Source: Deltaproteobacteria bacterium (GTDB lineage Bacteria; Myxococcota_A; UBA796; SXON01). Taken from it: 64,000 nt of DNA. The notes under the pieces are model-generated. The model made no database searches. It was given only the letters and a program-made list of their open reading frames with translations, and was not told where the DNA came from. The translations under genes were made by a program, and so were the position numbers. Shown piece after piece: positions 25,554 to 33,200 of this stretch. How positions within the stretch are numbered: the stretch's first letter is position 1; every line of letters begins with the position of its first letter. The stretch lies in assembly GCA_014191855.1 (NCBI GenBank), contig BJHF01000025.1:1-64000 (forward strand), in the 5' to 3' direction.

Positions 25554-26309
25554 GTGCGGATCCTCCTCTCCAACGACGACGGGATCGAGGCGGTCGGTCT
25601 GGCCGCGCTTGAGCGAGCCATGGCACCGCTTGGCGAGGTGTGGATCGTCGCTCCCGCTACCGAGCAATCGGCGAAGAGTCACTCCTTCACGATGTACGAG
25701 CCGCTGCGCGTGAACGCGCTGGGGCCGCGGCGCTTCAGCGTATCCGGCACGCCGGCCGATGCGGTGTATCTGGCGTTGCATGGGCTCCTTCCCGAGCGCC
25801 CGCACCTCGTCGTTTCGGGCATCAACCGTGGATCCAACCTCGGAACGGATGTTTTGTACTCGGGCACGGTGGCTGCAGCGCGCGAGGCGGCGGCGAACGA
25901 TCTCCCAGCGCTCGCAATGTCGCTCCACGTGCCGGAGGGAGCCACCACGCTCCATTGGGATACGGCGGTTCACGTCGCAACCCGGGTCGCGGCGGCGCTG
26001 TTGGCCAGGCCGATCGGCGTCGGTCACTTGCTCAACGTGAACGTGCCGAACGTGCCGCTGGCTGAGCTTGGAGGGCTGCGCGTTGCGCCCCTGGCGCGGC
26101 GTCGCTACGCAGCGATGGTAAAGAAGACGATCGATCCGAGAGGGAAGCCGTATTACTGGATCGGAGGGCCCCACGATCGCTTCGACGGTGAGCCGGATGC
26201 CGACGGTCCACTCTGCCTCGCCGGGTACGCCACGCTCACGCCGATGTCGCTCGACATGACGGCGCACGATGGGATCGACGCGGTGCACGCCCTCGGCCTG
26301 GAGGGCTGA
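25554..26309 (+). CDS. surE: 5'/3'-nucleotidase SurE
   Basis: 251 residues from GTG 25554, chosen because AGGAG lies eight bases upstream and the protein then begins at the conserved VRILLSNDDGI. SurE is a metal-dependent nucleoside monophosphatase; the Asp-Asp of SNDDGI, the Ser-Gly-Asn region (LVVSGINRGSNLGTDVLYSGTVAAAREA) and PATEQSAKSHSFT are the catalytic and metal-site motifs. Length is usual for the family (250-265). The TGA overlaps the next ATG (TGATG), so dedA is translationally coupled, and apt overlaps dedA in turn: a surE-dedA-apt operon mixing nucleotide salvage and membrane function. Confidence 0.95.
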   Translation: MRILLSNDDGIEAVGLAALERAMAPLGEVWIVAPATEQSAKSHSFTMYEPLRVNALGPRRFSVSGTPADAVYLALHGLLPERPHLVVSGINRGSNLGTDVLYSGTVAAAREAAANDLPALAMSLHVPEGATTLHWDTAVHVATRVAAALLARPIGVGHLLNVNVPNVPLAELGGLRVAPLARRRYAAMVKKTIDPRGKPYYWIGGPHDRFDGEPDADGPLCLAGYATLTPMSLDMTAHDGIDAVHALGLEG

Positions 26310-26947
26310 TGTTTCACGATCTGTTCGTCACCTGGTTTGAGTGGACCCGCGACAACGGCTACACCGGCATCTTTGTGATGATGGCGTTGGAGAGCACGAT
26401 TGTGCCGATTCCCTCCGAGATCATCATGCCCCCGGCAGGCTACTACGCGTCGCAAGGCACGATGAATCTGCCAGGGGTGATCCTGGCGGGCGGGCTCGGG
26501 TCCACGTTCGGCAGCTCGCTCTGCTATGGGTTCACCTACACGGTGGGGCGAGCGTTCCTCTTGCGGTGGGGCAAGTACCTGTTGCTTCCACCAGCCAAAC
26601 TCGAGCTCGCGGAGCGGTGGCTGCAGCAGTTCGCGCTGCCCGGGGTGTTTCTGGCCCGCCTGCTGCCGGTCGTACGCCACCTCATCGGCTTCCCCGCCGG
26701 GTTGGCCCGCATCCCCTTCGCGTCGTTTGCGGCGGTTACGTTCGTGGGCTCGACGCTCTGGTGTGGGATCCTCGCGATCTTCGGGCAGAAGGTGCTCGGC
26801 GCGCAGCCCGATCTGCTGAAGGATCCGAACGCGCTCGCCGCGCTGATCAAGCACGATTTGATGTGGTTTGTCCTCCTGGTGGCCGGCCTGGGCTCCGGGT
26901 GGATGTTCATTCAATGGTTCGCAAAGAGGAAGGTGGTGAATGTCTGA
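26309..26947 (+). CDS. DedA-family membrane protein
   Basis: 212-residue integral membrane protein with about five hydrophobic segments. DedA signatures: the glutamate and PIPSE loop (ALESTIVPIPSEIIMPPAGYYA), GSTFGSSLCYGFTYTVGR, and the arginine motif FLARLLPVVRHLIGFPAGLARIPFASF. DedA/VTT proteins are undecaprenyl-phosphate or phospholipid flippases (UptA-type recycling has been shown for some members) and affect cell division and antibiotic resistance. Starts at ATG 26309 overlapping the surE stop by one base and overlaps apt by 8 bp. Confidence 0.93.
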   Translation: MFHDLFVTWFEWTRDNGYTGIFVMMALESTIVPIPSEIIMPPAGYYASQGTMNLPGVILAGGLGSTFGSSLCYGFTYTVGRAFLLRWGKYLLLPPAKLELAERWLQQFALPGVFLARLLPVVRHLIGFPAGLARIPFASFAAVTFVGSTLWCGILAIFGQKVLGAQPDLLKDPNALAALIKHDLMWFVLLVAGLGSGWMFIQWFAKRKVVNV

Positions 26948-27467
26948 GCTCTCTACGCGCCTGATGTCCGCGATCCGCGACGTGCCGGACTTCCCGAAGC
27001 CCGGCATCCTGTTCAAGGACATCACGCCGGTGCTCTCCGACCCGGCGCTGATGGTGGCGATCACCGACCGCTTCGCCGAAACGTGGCACGGAAAGGGGAT
27101 CGACGCGGTGGTGGGCATGGAGTCGCGCGGCTTCTTGTTCGGGATGCCGCTCGCGATGCTCCTCGGAATCCCGTTCATTCCGGCCCGCAAGCCGGGAAAA
27201 CTCCCGTACCACCGGATCAGCGAGAGCTACGCGTTGGAGTACGGCTCGGCCACCCTGGAGCTGCACATCGACGCGTTGGCAAAGGGCCAGCGTGCGCTCA
27301 TCATCGACGATCTCGTCGCGACGGGCGGCACCGCGTTGGCCACGGCGAAGCTGGTGGAGAAGCTGGGCGCGGAGGTGGCCGGGTTCGGGTTCGTGATCGA
27401 GCTGGGCTTCCTCAACGGGCGCACGGTGCTCGACCGCTATCCGGTCGACGCCATCGTTCAGTATTGA
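26940..27467 (+). CDS. apt: Adenine phosphoribosyltransferase
   Basis: 175 residues, the family length. Makes AMP from adenine and PRPP in purine salvage. Family motifs: SAIRDVPDFPKPGILFKDITPVL at the N-terminus, VVGMESRGFLFG, PARKPGKLPYHRISESYALEYGSATLELHIDAL and the PRPP loop RALIIDDLVATGGTALATAKLVEKLGAEVAG. GAGGAAGGTGG upstream of the ATG at 26940 lies within dedA, with an 8-bp overlap. Nothing unusual in the enzyme; it is the last gene with a clear housekeeping role before the transport genes that begin 13 bp later. Confidence 0.97.
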   Translation: MSELSTRLMSAIRDVPDFPKPGILFKDITPVLSDPALMVAITDRFAETWHGKGIDAVVGMESRGFLFGMPLAMLLGIPFIPARKPGKLPYHRISESYALEYGSATLELHIDALAKGQRALIIDDLVATGGTALATAKLVEKLGAEVAGFGFVIELGFLNGRTVLDRYPVDAIVQY

Positions 27468-27480
27468 CAGGATCGCGGCC

Positions 27481-28746
27481 ATGAACGTGGACGCGGAGCT
27501 CGCGGGGTACGCCGAAGTTCGTGGGATGTATCAGGTCGGTGTCGAGGGCACGCCCTGGACCCTCATCGAGAAGGTGCGCCCCACCTTTGAGATCAACGCT
27601 GCGCCCCGGGTTCGTGCCTTCGTGGCCGTGGACGGGATGCTCGTGGAGGGGCGGGACACCTCGGACGAGCTCCGGATCTTCTTGGAGTCAACGCAGATCG
27701 GGCCCACGCTCGAGGAGTACTGCACCCCGGTCGAGACCTACCACTTCGAGGATGTGCGCGATTACCTCACCGTGGAGCGACTGTACGTCGACTTCACAGG
27801 GAAAAAGGCTGACTTTCGGCTGGGGCGTCAGCCTGTGAATTGGGGCTCGGCGTTGGTGTTCCACCCGACCGATCTCTACAACGAAGTGGTCGCGAGCGAG
27901 CCGTGGCGGGAACGGAAGGGCGTGAACGCGCTCCGGGCGAAGATCGCGCCGGTTCCCGCGGCGGACATCTTCGCGATGGTGGCGATGGACGACGACCTCA
28001 GCGCATTTGAGAAGACCGAGGGTGACGAGCTGCCCGAATTCGAAGACCTGCCGTTCTCCGGTGCGATGAAGCTCACGCTCCGAAAGTTCGAGACCGACTG
28101 GAGCGCGGTTGGGCTCTACCGGGCCGACGGGCGTTGGTTCGCCGGGGGAGACCTCCGCGGCACGCTCGGCGTCGGCTGGTGGGTCGAAGGCGGCTGGCAT
28201 GGCGACGCACGGGAGGTGGACCCGGAGGGCGCGGAGGTCGTCGTTGGCGTGGACTACAGCCTGCCGATCCTGGACCGCTTTTACCTTGCGGCTGAGTACC
28301 GTTACGATGGAACAGGGGAGGAGGACCCCGAGGACTACGACTACTCCCTGCGTTCGGCGGGCGCGGTGGACGTGCCGTACAGCTGCCCCTTCGCGACCGC
28401 GGGCGTGAACGTCGATCCCGACGAGGTGCAGCCCACGGCGCGGACCACCCTAGGTCAACATTATGTGGACGCGACGGTCAACGTCATGTTCCTCGACGAC
28501 TGGACGGTGGGCGGAGTCGCGATCGTGAACGTGCAGGACGGCACCGGGCTCGTGGTTCCGGACGTGGCGGTGACCTTGGGCGAGCGCGTAGCCCTGCACG
28601 TCGGCGCGCAGATCCCCGTTGGTGAGGAGGGCGAGTTTGTCCCCCCCGACGAGACCTTCGACGTAAGCGCGGGCAACAAGTCCGCGAACCTCGCGGGGTT
28701 CGTCCCCGTCGCCACGCTCAATGCCTGGGCCCGGTACAGCTTTTAG
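27481..28746 (+). CDS. Beta-barrel outer membrane protein of the ABC cluster
   Basis: 421 residues from ATG 27481, AGGA upstream. Alternating strand pattern with aromatic girdles and a C-terminal ...LNAWARYSF, the terminal Phe typical of outer membrane barrels. Other strands: LRIFLESTQIG, TVERLYVDFTGKKADFRLGRQPVNWGSALVFHPTDLYNE (the RQPVNWG motif recurs in barrel proteins of ABC-export clusters), GVGWWVEGGWHG, FYLAAEYRYDG. It lacks a signal peptide: the frame begins at what looks like a mature N-terminus (NVDAELAGYAEV) and only 13 bp separate it from apt. The signal may have been lost, or the start lies elsewhere. Followed by the ABC ATPase with a 3-bp gap to the first ATG. Confidence 0.72.
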   Translation: MNVDAELAGYAEVRGMYQVGVEGTPWTLIEKVRPTFEINAAPRVRAFVAVDGMLVEGRDTSDELRIFLESTQIGPTLEEYCTPVETYHFEDVRDYLTVERLYVDFTGKKADFRLGRQPVNWGSALVFHPTDLYNEVVASEPWRERKGVNALRAKIAPVPAADIFAMVAMDDDLSAFEKTEGDELPEFEDLPFSGAMKLTLRKFETDWSAVGLYRADGRWFAGGDLRGTLGVGWWVEGGWHGDAREVDPEGAEVVVGVDYSLPILDRFYLAAEYRYDGTGEEDPEDYDYSLRSAGAVDVPYSCPFATAGVNVDPDEVQPTARTTLGQHYVDATVNVMFLDDWTVGGVAIVNVQDGTGLVVPDVAVTLGERVALHVGAQIPVGEEGEFVPPDETFDVSAGNKSANLAGFVPVATLNAWARYSF

Positions 28747-28755
28747 GAGATGGGG

Positions 28756-29436
28756 ATGATCTGCCAACTGATTGGCGCAACGAAGGTGTACCCGATGGGC
28801 GATCTCACCGTGGTTGCGCTCCGCGGGATCGACGTGGGCGTCGAGTCTGGCGAGTTCACCGCGTTTGCCGGCCCTTCCGGCAGTGGGAAGTCGACGGCGC
28901 TCAACCTGATCGGCTGCCTGGACCGCCCCACCGAGGGCCGAGTGATGGTGGATGGTCGCGACGTGGCCACACTGACGGACGGCGCGCTGGGTGAGCTCCG
29001 CGCCAAGCGGATCGGCTTCATCTTCCAGTCGTTCAACCTGATCCCGGTGCTTACGGCGGCCGAGAACGTAGACCTCGCCCTCCGGCTCGCTGGGGTAACG
29101 GAGAACCGCGCCGCGCGCGTGGAGAAGTCCCTGGTGGACGTGGGCCTCAAGGATCTCCTGCACCGGCGGCCGGCGCAGCTCAGCGGCGGGCAGCAGCAGC
29201 GGGTGGCGATCGCGCGGGCACTGGTGAAGAACCCCGCGATCATCATCGCCGATGAGCCGACGGCGAACCTGGATAGTTCCAATGGTGAGGCCATCCTCGA
29301 CCTGATGCGCGAGATGAACGAGCGGGACGGAGTAACGTTCCTGTTCTCCACGCACGATCCGATGGTGATGGGGCGCGCCCGGCGGGTCGTGCGCCTCAAG
29401 GACGGAGCGATCGTGGGCGAAGAGCGGAGGGCCTGA
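28756..29436 (+). CDS. ABC transporter ATPase, LolD/MacB type
   Basis: 226 residues; I prefer ATG 28756 because GGAG (28746-28749) is then six bases away, while ATG 28750 would touch it. Walker A GPSGSGKST, Q-loop FQSFNLIPVLTAAENV, signature LSGGQQQR, Walker B IIIADEPTANLDSSNGE and H-loop FLFSTHDP are all intact. This is the LolD/MacB/FtsE class that drives mechanotransmission through FtsX-type permeases rather than substrate channels. With the two permeases that follow and the LolA-like protein, it should power lipoprotein or lipid extraction from the inner membrane. Confidence 0.95.
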   Translation: MICQLIGATKVYPMGDLTVVALRGIDVGVESGEFTAFAGPSGSGKSTALNLIGCLDRPTEGRVMVDGRDVATLTDGALGELRAKRIGFIFQSFNLIPVLTAAENVDLALRLAGVTENRAARVEKSLVDVGLKDLLHRRPAQLSGGQQQRVAIARALVKNPAIIIADEPTANLDSSNGEAILDLMREMNERDGVTFLFSTHDPMVMGRARRVVRLKDGAIVGEERRA

Positions 29437-29438
29437 GG

Positions 29439-30647
29439 GTGATTTTCCTGATCGGCCTCGCGGCCCGAAACCTCGCCCGCAACCTCCGGCGTACGGTGAT
29501 CACCAGCGTTGCCGTGGTCGCCGGCGTGGCCATCATGGTCCTTGGCTGGGGCCTGGTGGATGGGCTTGACGACAACGTCCTGCGCGCCGCGCGTACGACC
29601 TACGCCAGCGAAGTCATCCTGCGTCCCGACGGGTACCCGGACGACGGCATGCGGTATCCCCTGGATGAAGCCGCCTTGATTCCAGACTCGCTGCGGTCGG
29701 AGCTCGACAAGACGGGCGCGTGGACGGCGCGCACGGTGTTCCCCGGGCGGATCGTGCGCGGCTCCGAGTCGCAACACATCTCGGTGTGGGCGTACGATTC
29801 GGCCACGGAAACCCAGGTGTTTGATCGCGACGGTTGGAAGGTAACGGGCGCGTGGCCTGCGCCCGGGAAGACCGAGATCGCGCTGGGATCGGGCCTCGCC
29901 CGCCTCATGGAGCTGAAGGTGGGCGACGAGGTGGTGATCGAGGGGCGAACCCGCGATGGCGCCATCAACGCGCTCGGGTACACGGTGGCGGGCATCGTCC
30001 GGGTAGACAACTCGTCGATCGATGCCCTGGGCGTGTGGATGGAGGCCGCTACCGCTCAAGACCTCGCGCAGCTAAACGGCGTTCGTACCCACATCGCCGT
30101 GGCACCAAAGGGGAGCGTAGCTGCGGCGAAAACCGAGCTGAGTGGCATGGGGTGGACCGCGCTTACGGTGTCGGAGGAGTGCGATGACCTCATCGCGATG
30201 AACCGAATTCGTCGCAAGAGCATCGGCACGGTGGTGGTGATGATCATGCTCATCGCCGCAACGGGCATCGCAAACACCGTGATCATGGCCACGTTCGAGC
30301 GGATCCGGGAGATCGGCACGCTCTTGGCGCTGGGGATGCCCCGCGCCGATGTGCGCGCGCTCTTCTTGCTTGAAGGCGGAATCATGGGGCTGGCGGCGGG
30401 AATCCTCGGCGCTGCGATCGGCGGGAGCGCGGTGTTGTACTGGCAGCGCCACGGGATCGACCTCTCGCAGCAGGTGGATGAGGTGGGCGCCAACATCGCG
30501 ATGTCCACGATGGTCTATACGCACTTTTCCTGGCTTCCCCTGTTACTTTCGCTGACGTTCGGCGTGGCCATCGCGGTGGGCGCTTCGCTCTGGCCCGCAA
30601 CCCAAGCCTCCCGCATCGTGCCGGCCGACGCCGTGAAGGCGGATTGA
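29439..30647 (+). CDS. FtsX-type ABC permease 1
   Basis: 402 residues from GTG 29439, two bases after the ATPase stop. MacB/LolC topology: TM1 near the N-terminus (VITSVAVVAGVAIMVLGWGLV) followed by a periplasmic domain of about 220 residues, then three helices (VVVMIMLIAATGIANTVIM, FLLEGGIMGLAAGILGAAIGGSAV, LLSLTFGVAIAVGASLW). The coupling-helix sequence RIREIGTLLALGMPR is the family hallmark. Ends in the typical Lol/MacB tail PATQASRIVPADAVKAD. It pairs with the next gene as a heterodimer, like LolC/LolE. Translational coupling is likely. Confidence 0.93.
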   Translation: MIFLIGLAARNLARNLRRTVITSVAVVAGVAIMVLGWGLVDGLDDNVLRAARTTYASEVILRPDGYPDDGMRYPLDEAALIPDSLRSELDKTGAWTARTVFPGRIVRGSESQHISVWAYDSATETQVFDRDGWKVTGAWPAPGKTEIALGSGLARLMELKVGDEVVIEGRTRDGAINALGYTVAGIVRVDNSSIDALGVWMEAATAQDLAQLNGVRTHIAVAPKGSVAAAKTELSGMGWTALTVSEECDDLIAMNRIRRKSIGTVVVMIMLIAATGIANTVIMATFERIREIGTLLALGMPRADVRALFLLEGGIMGLAAGILGAAIGGSAVLYWQRHGIDLSQQVDEVGANIAMSTMVYTHFSWLPLLLSLTFGVAIAVGASLWPATQASRIVPADAVKAD

Positions 30648-30648
30648 C

Positions 30649-31884
30649 ATGTCGCTGCTCCTCTCACTCGCGATGCGAAACCTGGGCCGCAACCGGCGGC
30701 GGACGGTGCTGACGGCGCTCACCGTCACGCTCGGCACCGCGCTGCTCACGCTCGCGCTCTCGATGCTCAACGGCATCCTCGGCGCCACGCTGGAAAAGGC
30801 CGCCGGTATGGCCGGGCATGTTCGGGTGGTGGACGTGGACTACGCCCGCCGCGAGCAGCTGATGCCCCTTGCAGAGAACCTGCCGGACGTCGCCGCGGTG
30901 CTCGCGGCGGTGCAGGGCCAGCCCCACGTGCTGGCCGCCTACCCACACATCGCGATGGGCGTGACGGGTGCCCGCGAGGATCAAGAGATCGGCGAGCGCT
31001 TCGCGCTTTTGCACGGCGCGCCCGAGGCCTACTACCGCGACGTCCTCCACCTCGACCAGTTCCTCGCCTCCGGCGCGATGCCCACCGCCGACGACGAGGC
31101 GCTCGTCGGGCGCGCGTTCGCCGAGGAGATCGAGGCGAAGGTGGGAGACAGCCTCATCGTGTTCGGGCAGACCCAGGACGGCTCGCCAGCTCCGGCCCGA
31201 CTCAAGATCGCGGCGCTCGTTGATCTCGGCAGCACCACGCAGAACCGGCAAATCTGGGTGGCCATGAGCAAGGCCCAGTGGATGGCAGATCTTGACGGTG
31301 GCGCGACGGAAGTGCTCATTCAAACGGACGACTTTGAGCGCGCCGTGGACGTGGCTGCCGGCCTGCGCGACTTGCCTGCGCTCGCAACGTACGACGTCCA
31401 CGCCTGGGACGAGCGCTCGCCCTACGACCAGATCGGCGGCCTGATGACCGCGATCCAGTCGATCGCCGCGAGCATCATCGTCTTCATCACCGGGCTGGGC
31501 GTGCTGAACACGATGTTCATGTCGGTCTTGGAGCGCACAGCGGAGATCGGGGTGATGCGCGCGTTCGGGCTCCGTCGTTGGCAAACCGTCCTGCTCTTCT
31601 TCTTCGAGGCGTTCGTGATCGCGGCGCTGGGCGGTGCGGTCGGGATCGCCCTCGGGGCCACGGGTGCCACGATCTTCGGCCGGGTGGGAATCCACCTCGG
31701 AGAAGGGGCGTCGAAGATGCCCGCTACGATCCCGATCAATGAGACCATCTATCCCCACCTCACGCCTGACATCCTCGTTACCGGCTTCATGCTCGGACTC
31801 GCGATGGCGGTGGTGGGCGGCTTCCTCCCGGCGCTTCGCGCCTCCCGCATCCAGCCGATCGACGCCATGCGTCAACACCGATAG
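30649..31884 (+). CDS. FtsX-type ABC permease 2
   Basis: 411 residues from ATG 30649, one base after the first permease. Same plan: NLGRNRRRTVLTALTVTLGTALLTLALSML as TM1, a periplasmic domain of about 230 residues, and three C-terminal helices (SIIVFITGLGVLNTMFMSVL, LFFFEAFVIAALGGAVGIALGA, LVTGFMLGLAMAVVGGF) with ERTAEIGVMRAFGLRRWQ. The periplasmic domain differs clearly from that of permease 1, so the two are paralogous but specialised, again as in LolC/LolE. Ends ALRASRIQPIDAMRQHR. Confidence 0.93.
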   Translation: MSLLLSLAMRNLGRNRRRTVLTALTVTLGTALLTLALSMLNGILGATLEKAAGMAGHVRVVDVDYARREQLMPLAENLPDVAAVLAAVQGQPHVLAAYPHIAMGVTGAREDQEIGERFALLHGAPEAYYRDVLHLDQFLASGAMPTADDEALVGRAFAEEIEAKVGDSLIVFGQTQDGSPAPARLKIAALVDLGSTTQNRQIWVAMSKAQWMADLDGGATEVLIQTDDFERAVDVAAGLRDLPALATYDVHAWDERSPYDQIGGLMTAIQSIAASIIVFITGLGVLNTMFMSVLERTAEIGVMRAFGLRRWQTVLLFFFEAFVIAALGGAVGIALGATGATIFGRVGIHLGEGASKMPATIPINETIYPHLTPDILVTGFMLGLAMAVVGGFLPALRASRIQPIDAMRQHR

Positions 31885-31901
31885 CGATTCACGGAGCTTC
31901 C

Positions 31902-32633
31902 ATGCGTAACTTCATCCTGGCGTGTCTCCTCGTGCTGCCCTCGGTCGCCCAGGCTGTTACCGTCGACGAGGTGCTGGCGAAGGTGGACAGCAACCTCACC
32001 TACGACACGCGCGAGAGCAGCCTCACCATGACCGTGGTGAAGTCGGGGCGCACCAAGACCTACAAGATGCACAGCTACGGGCGCGGCCAGGAAGAGATGG
32101 CGATGGAGTACCTTGAGCCCGCGCGCGACAAGGGCACGAAGATGCTCAAAAAGACGGACGAGCTGTGGATGTGGCTGCCCAGCGTGGAGAAGACGCAGAA
32201 GATCTCAGGCCACATGCTGCGCCAGGGGCTGATGGGCTCTGACATGTCCTACGAGGATTTGATGGAGTCCTCTCGCTGGCGCGACATGTATGGGGGCACC
32301 GTCGCGGGAGAAGAGACGATCGACGGGCACAAGGTGTGGAAGATCGACCTCACCGCCAAGGATACGACCGTCTCATACCCGAAGCGGGTGATCTGGGTGG
32401 ATCAAAGCAACTACATCCCGGTGAAGCAGGAATTGTACGCGCTCTCAGGTATGCTGCTGAAGAGCTGGACGATGACCGACGTTCGCCTCATCGAAGGTAA
32501 GGAATTCCCGATGAAGATGGTGATCACCGACAAGCTGCAGGCCGGAAGCACCACCGAGATCACCTTCGACAGCGTGACCTTCAAGGTCGCGCTGCAGGAC
32601 GAGGTGTTCTCCACGCGGTGGCTGGAACGGTAG
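31902..32633 (+). CDS. LolA-like outer-membrane lipoprotein-sorting protein
   Basis: 243-residue periplasmic protein. Signal MRNFILACLLVLPSVAQA; CGGAGCTTCC precedes the ATG at 31902. The mature part matches the outer membrane lipoprotein-sorting protein family (LolA/LppX fold, an open beta-barrel that shields acyl chains): SSLTMTVVKSGRTKTYKMHSYGRGQEEMAMEYLEPARDKGTKMLKKTDELWMWLPSVEKTQKISGHMLRQGLMGSDMSYEDLM, then WKIDLTAKDTTVSYPKRVIWVDQSNYIPVKQELYA. In family relatives it accompanies ABC or RND exporters of lipids or lipoproteins. Here it closes the barrel-ATPase-permease-permease operon, supplying the periplasmic carrier. Confidence 0.92.
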   Translation: MRNFILACLLVLPSVAQAVTVDEVLAKVDSNLTYDTRESSLTMTVVKSGRTKTYKMHSYGRGQEEMAMEYLEPARDKGTKMLKKTDELWMWLPSVEKTQKISGHMLRQGLMGSDMSYEDLMESSRWRDMYGGTVAGEETIDGHKVWKIDLTAKDTTVSYPKRVIWVDQSNYIPVKQELYALSGMLLKSWTMTDVRLIEGKEFPMKMVITDKLQAGSTTEITFDSVTFKVALQDEVFSTRWLER

Positions 32634-32645
32634 GAGGGAACGACC

Positions 32646-33131
32646 ATGTCCGTGACTGCGATGTCCTGCCCGTCCTGCGGCGCCCCCGCGCCGGCCACCT
32701 CCGGGAGCTGCGCGTACTGCGGGGCTACGCTCCAGGTCGCGACGGCCCCTGCGCCGATGCCCGGCGGCGGCGGCGGGCCCGGCGGCGGCGCACGGTTCGA
32801 CCTCGTGCTGCACGGTCTTGCGGACGCGCATGTGCCGCTGCTCGTGCAGGTGCTCGGCCGCCCCCCGCACGTGATGGCGGAGGTGCCCCAGCGCGTGCCA
32901 CCGACGGTGTTCGGCGTTCCGGCTGATCAAGTGAACCGGCTCACCCAAGCCCTGGGGGCGCACGGCGTGCGCGTCGAGAGCCACCCTGCGGCGGGGAGGC
33001 CGCCGGGTGCGGGGCCGCAGGGCGGCCCGCGCGGCGGCGGCCCGGGGCGGGGCGGCCCGGGGTTCGGGCCCGGCGGGCCACGAGGGCCGGGGTTCGGCCC
33101 CGGCGGGCCGCGCGGCCCGGGCCGGCGTTAG
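32646..33131 (+). CDS. Zinc-ribbon protein with L7/L12-like domain and Gly/Pro tail
   Basis: 161 residues, AGGAGG upstream of ATG 32646. N-terminal zinc ribbon CPSC (Cys8, 11) and CAYC (22, 25). A short linker leads to FDLVLHGLADAHVPLLVQVLGRPPHVMAEVPQRVPPTVFGVPADQVNRLTQALGAHGVRVES, whose order (strand, Pro after the helix, helix, GA-V-V strand) resembles the C-terminal fold of ribosomal protein L7/L12, found fused to zinc ribbons in other bacteria. The last about 45 residues are GGPRGPGFGPGG repeats (33-bp DNA repeat near 33050-33120), like an RNA-binding RGG tail. No signal or membrane segment. It follows the LolA-like gene by 12 bp; the functional link is not evident. The L7/L12 resemblance is inference. 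Confidence 0.7.
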   Translation: MSVTAMSCPSCGAPAPATSGSCAYCGATLQVATAPAPMPGGGGGPGGGARFDLVLHGLADAHVPLLVQVLGRPPHVMAEVPQRVPPTVFGVPADQVNRLTQALGAHGVRVESHPAAGRPPGAGPQGGPRGGGPGRGGPGFGPGGPRGPGFGPGGPRGPGRR

Positions 33132-33200
33132 TCGCCGCGTTTTCGTAGGGCAACCCAGGTTGCGCCGGTGAGCATCGGGCGGGCTCGGACATACGTAGAA

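Noticed and set aside
33140..33200. Terminator candidate GCAACC-CA-GGTTGC between the convergent genes
   Set aside because: Loop too short for a stable hairpin and no T-tract; not annotated.
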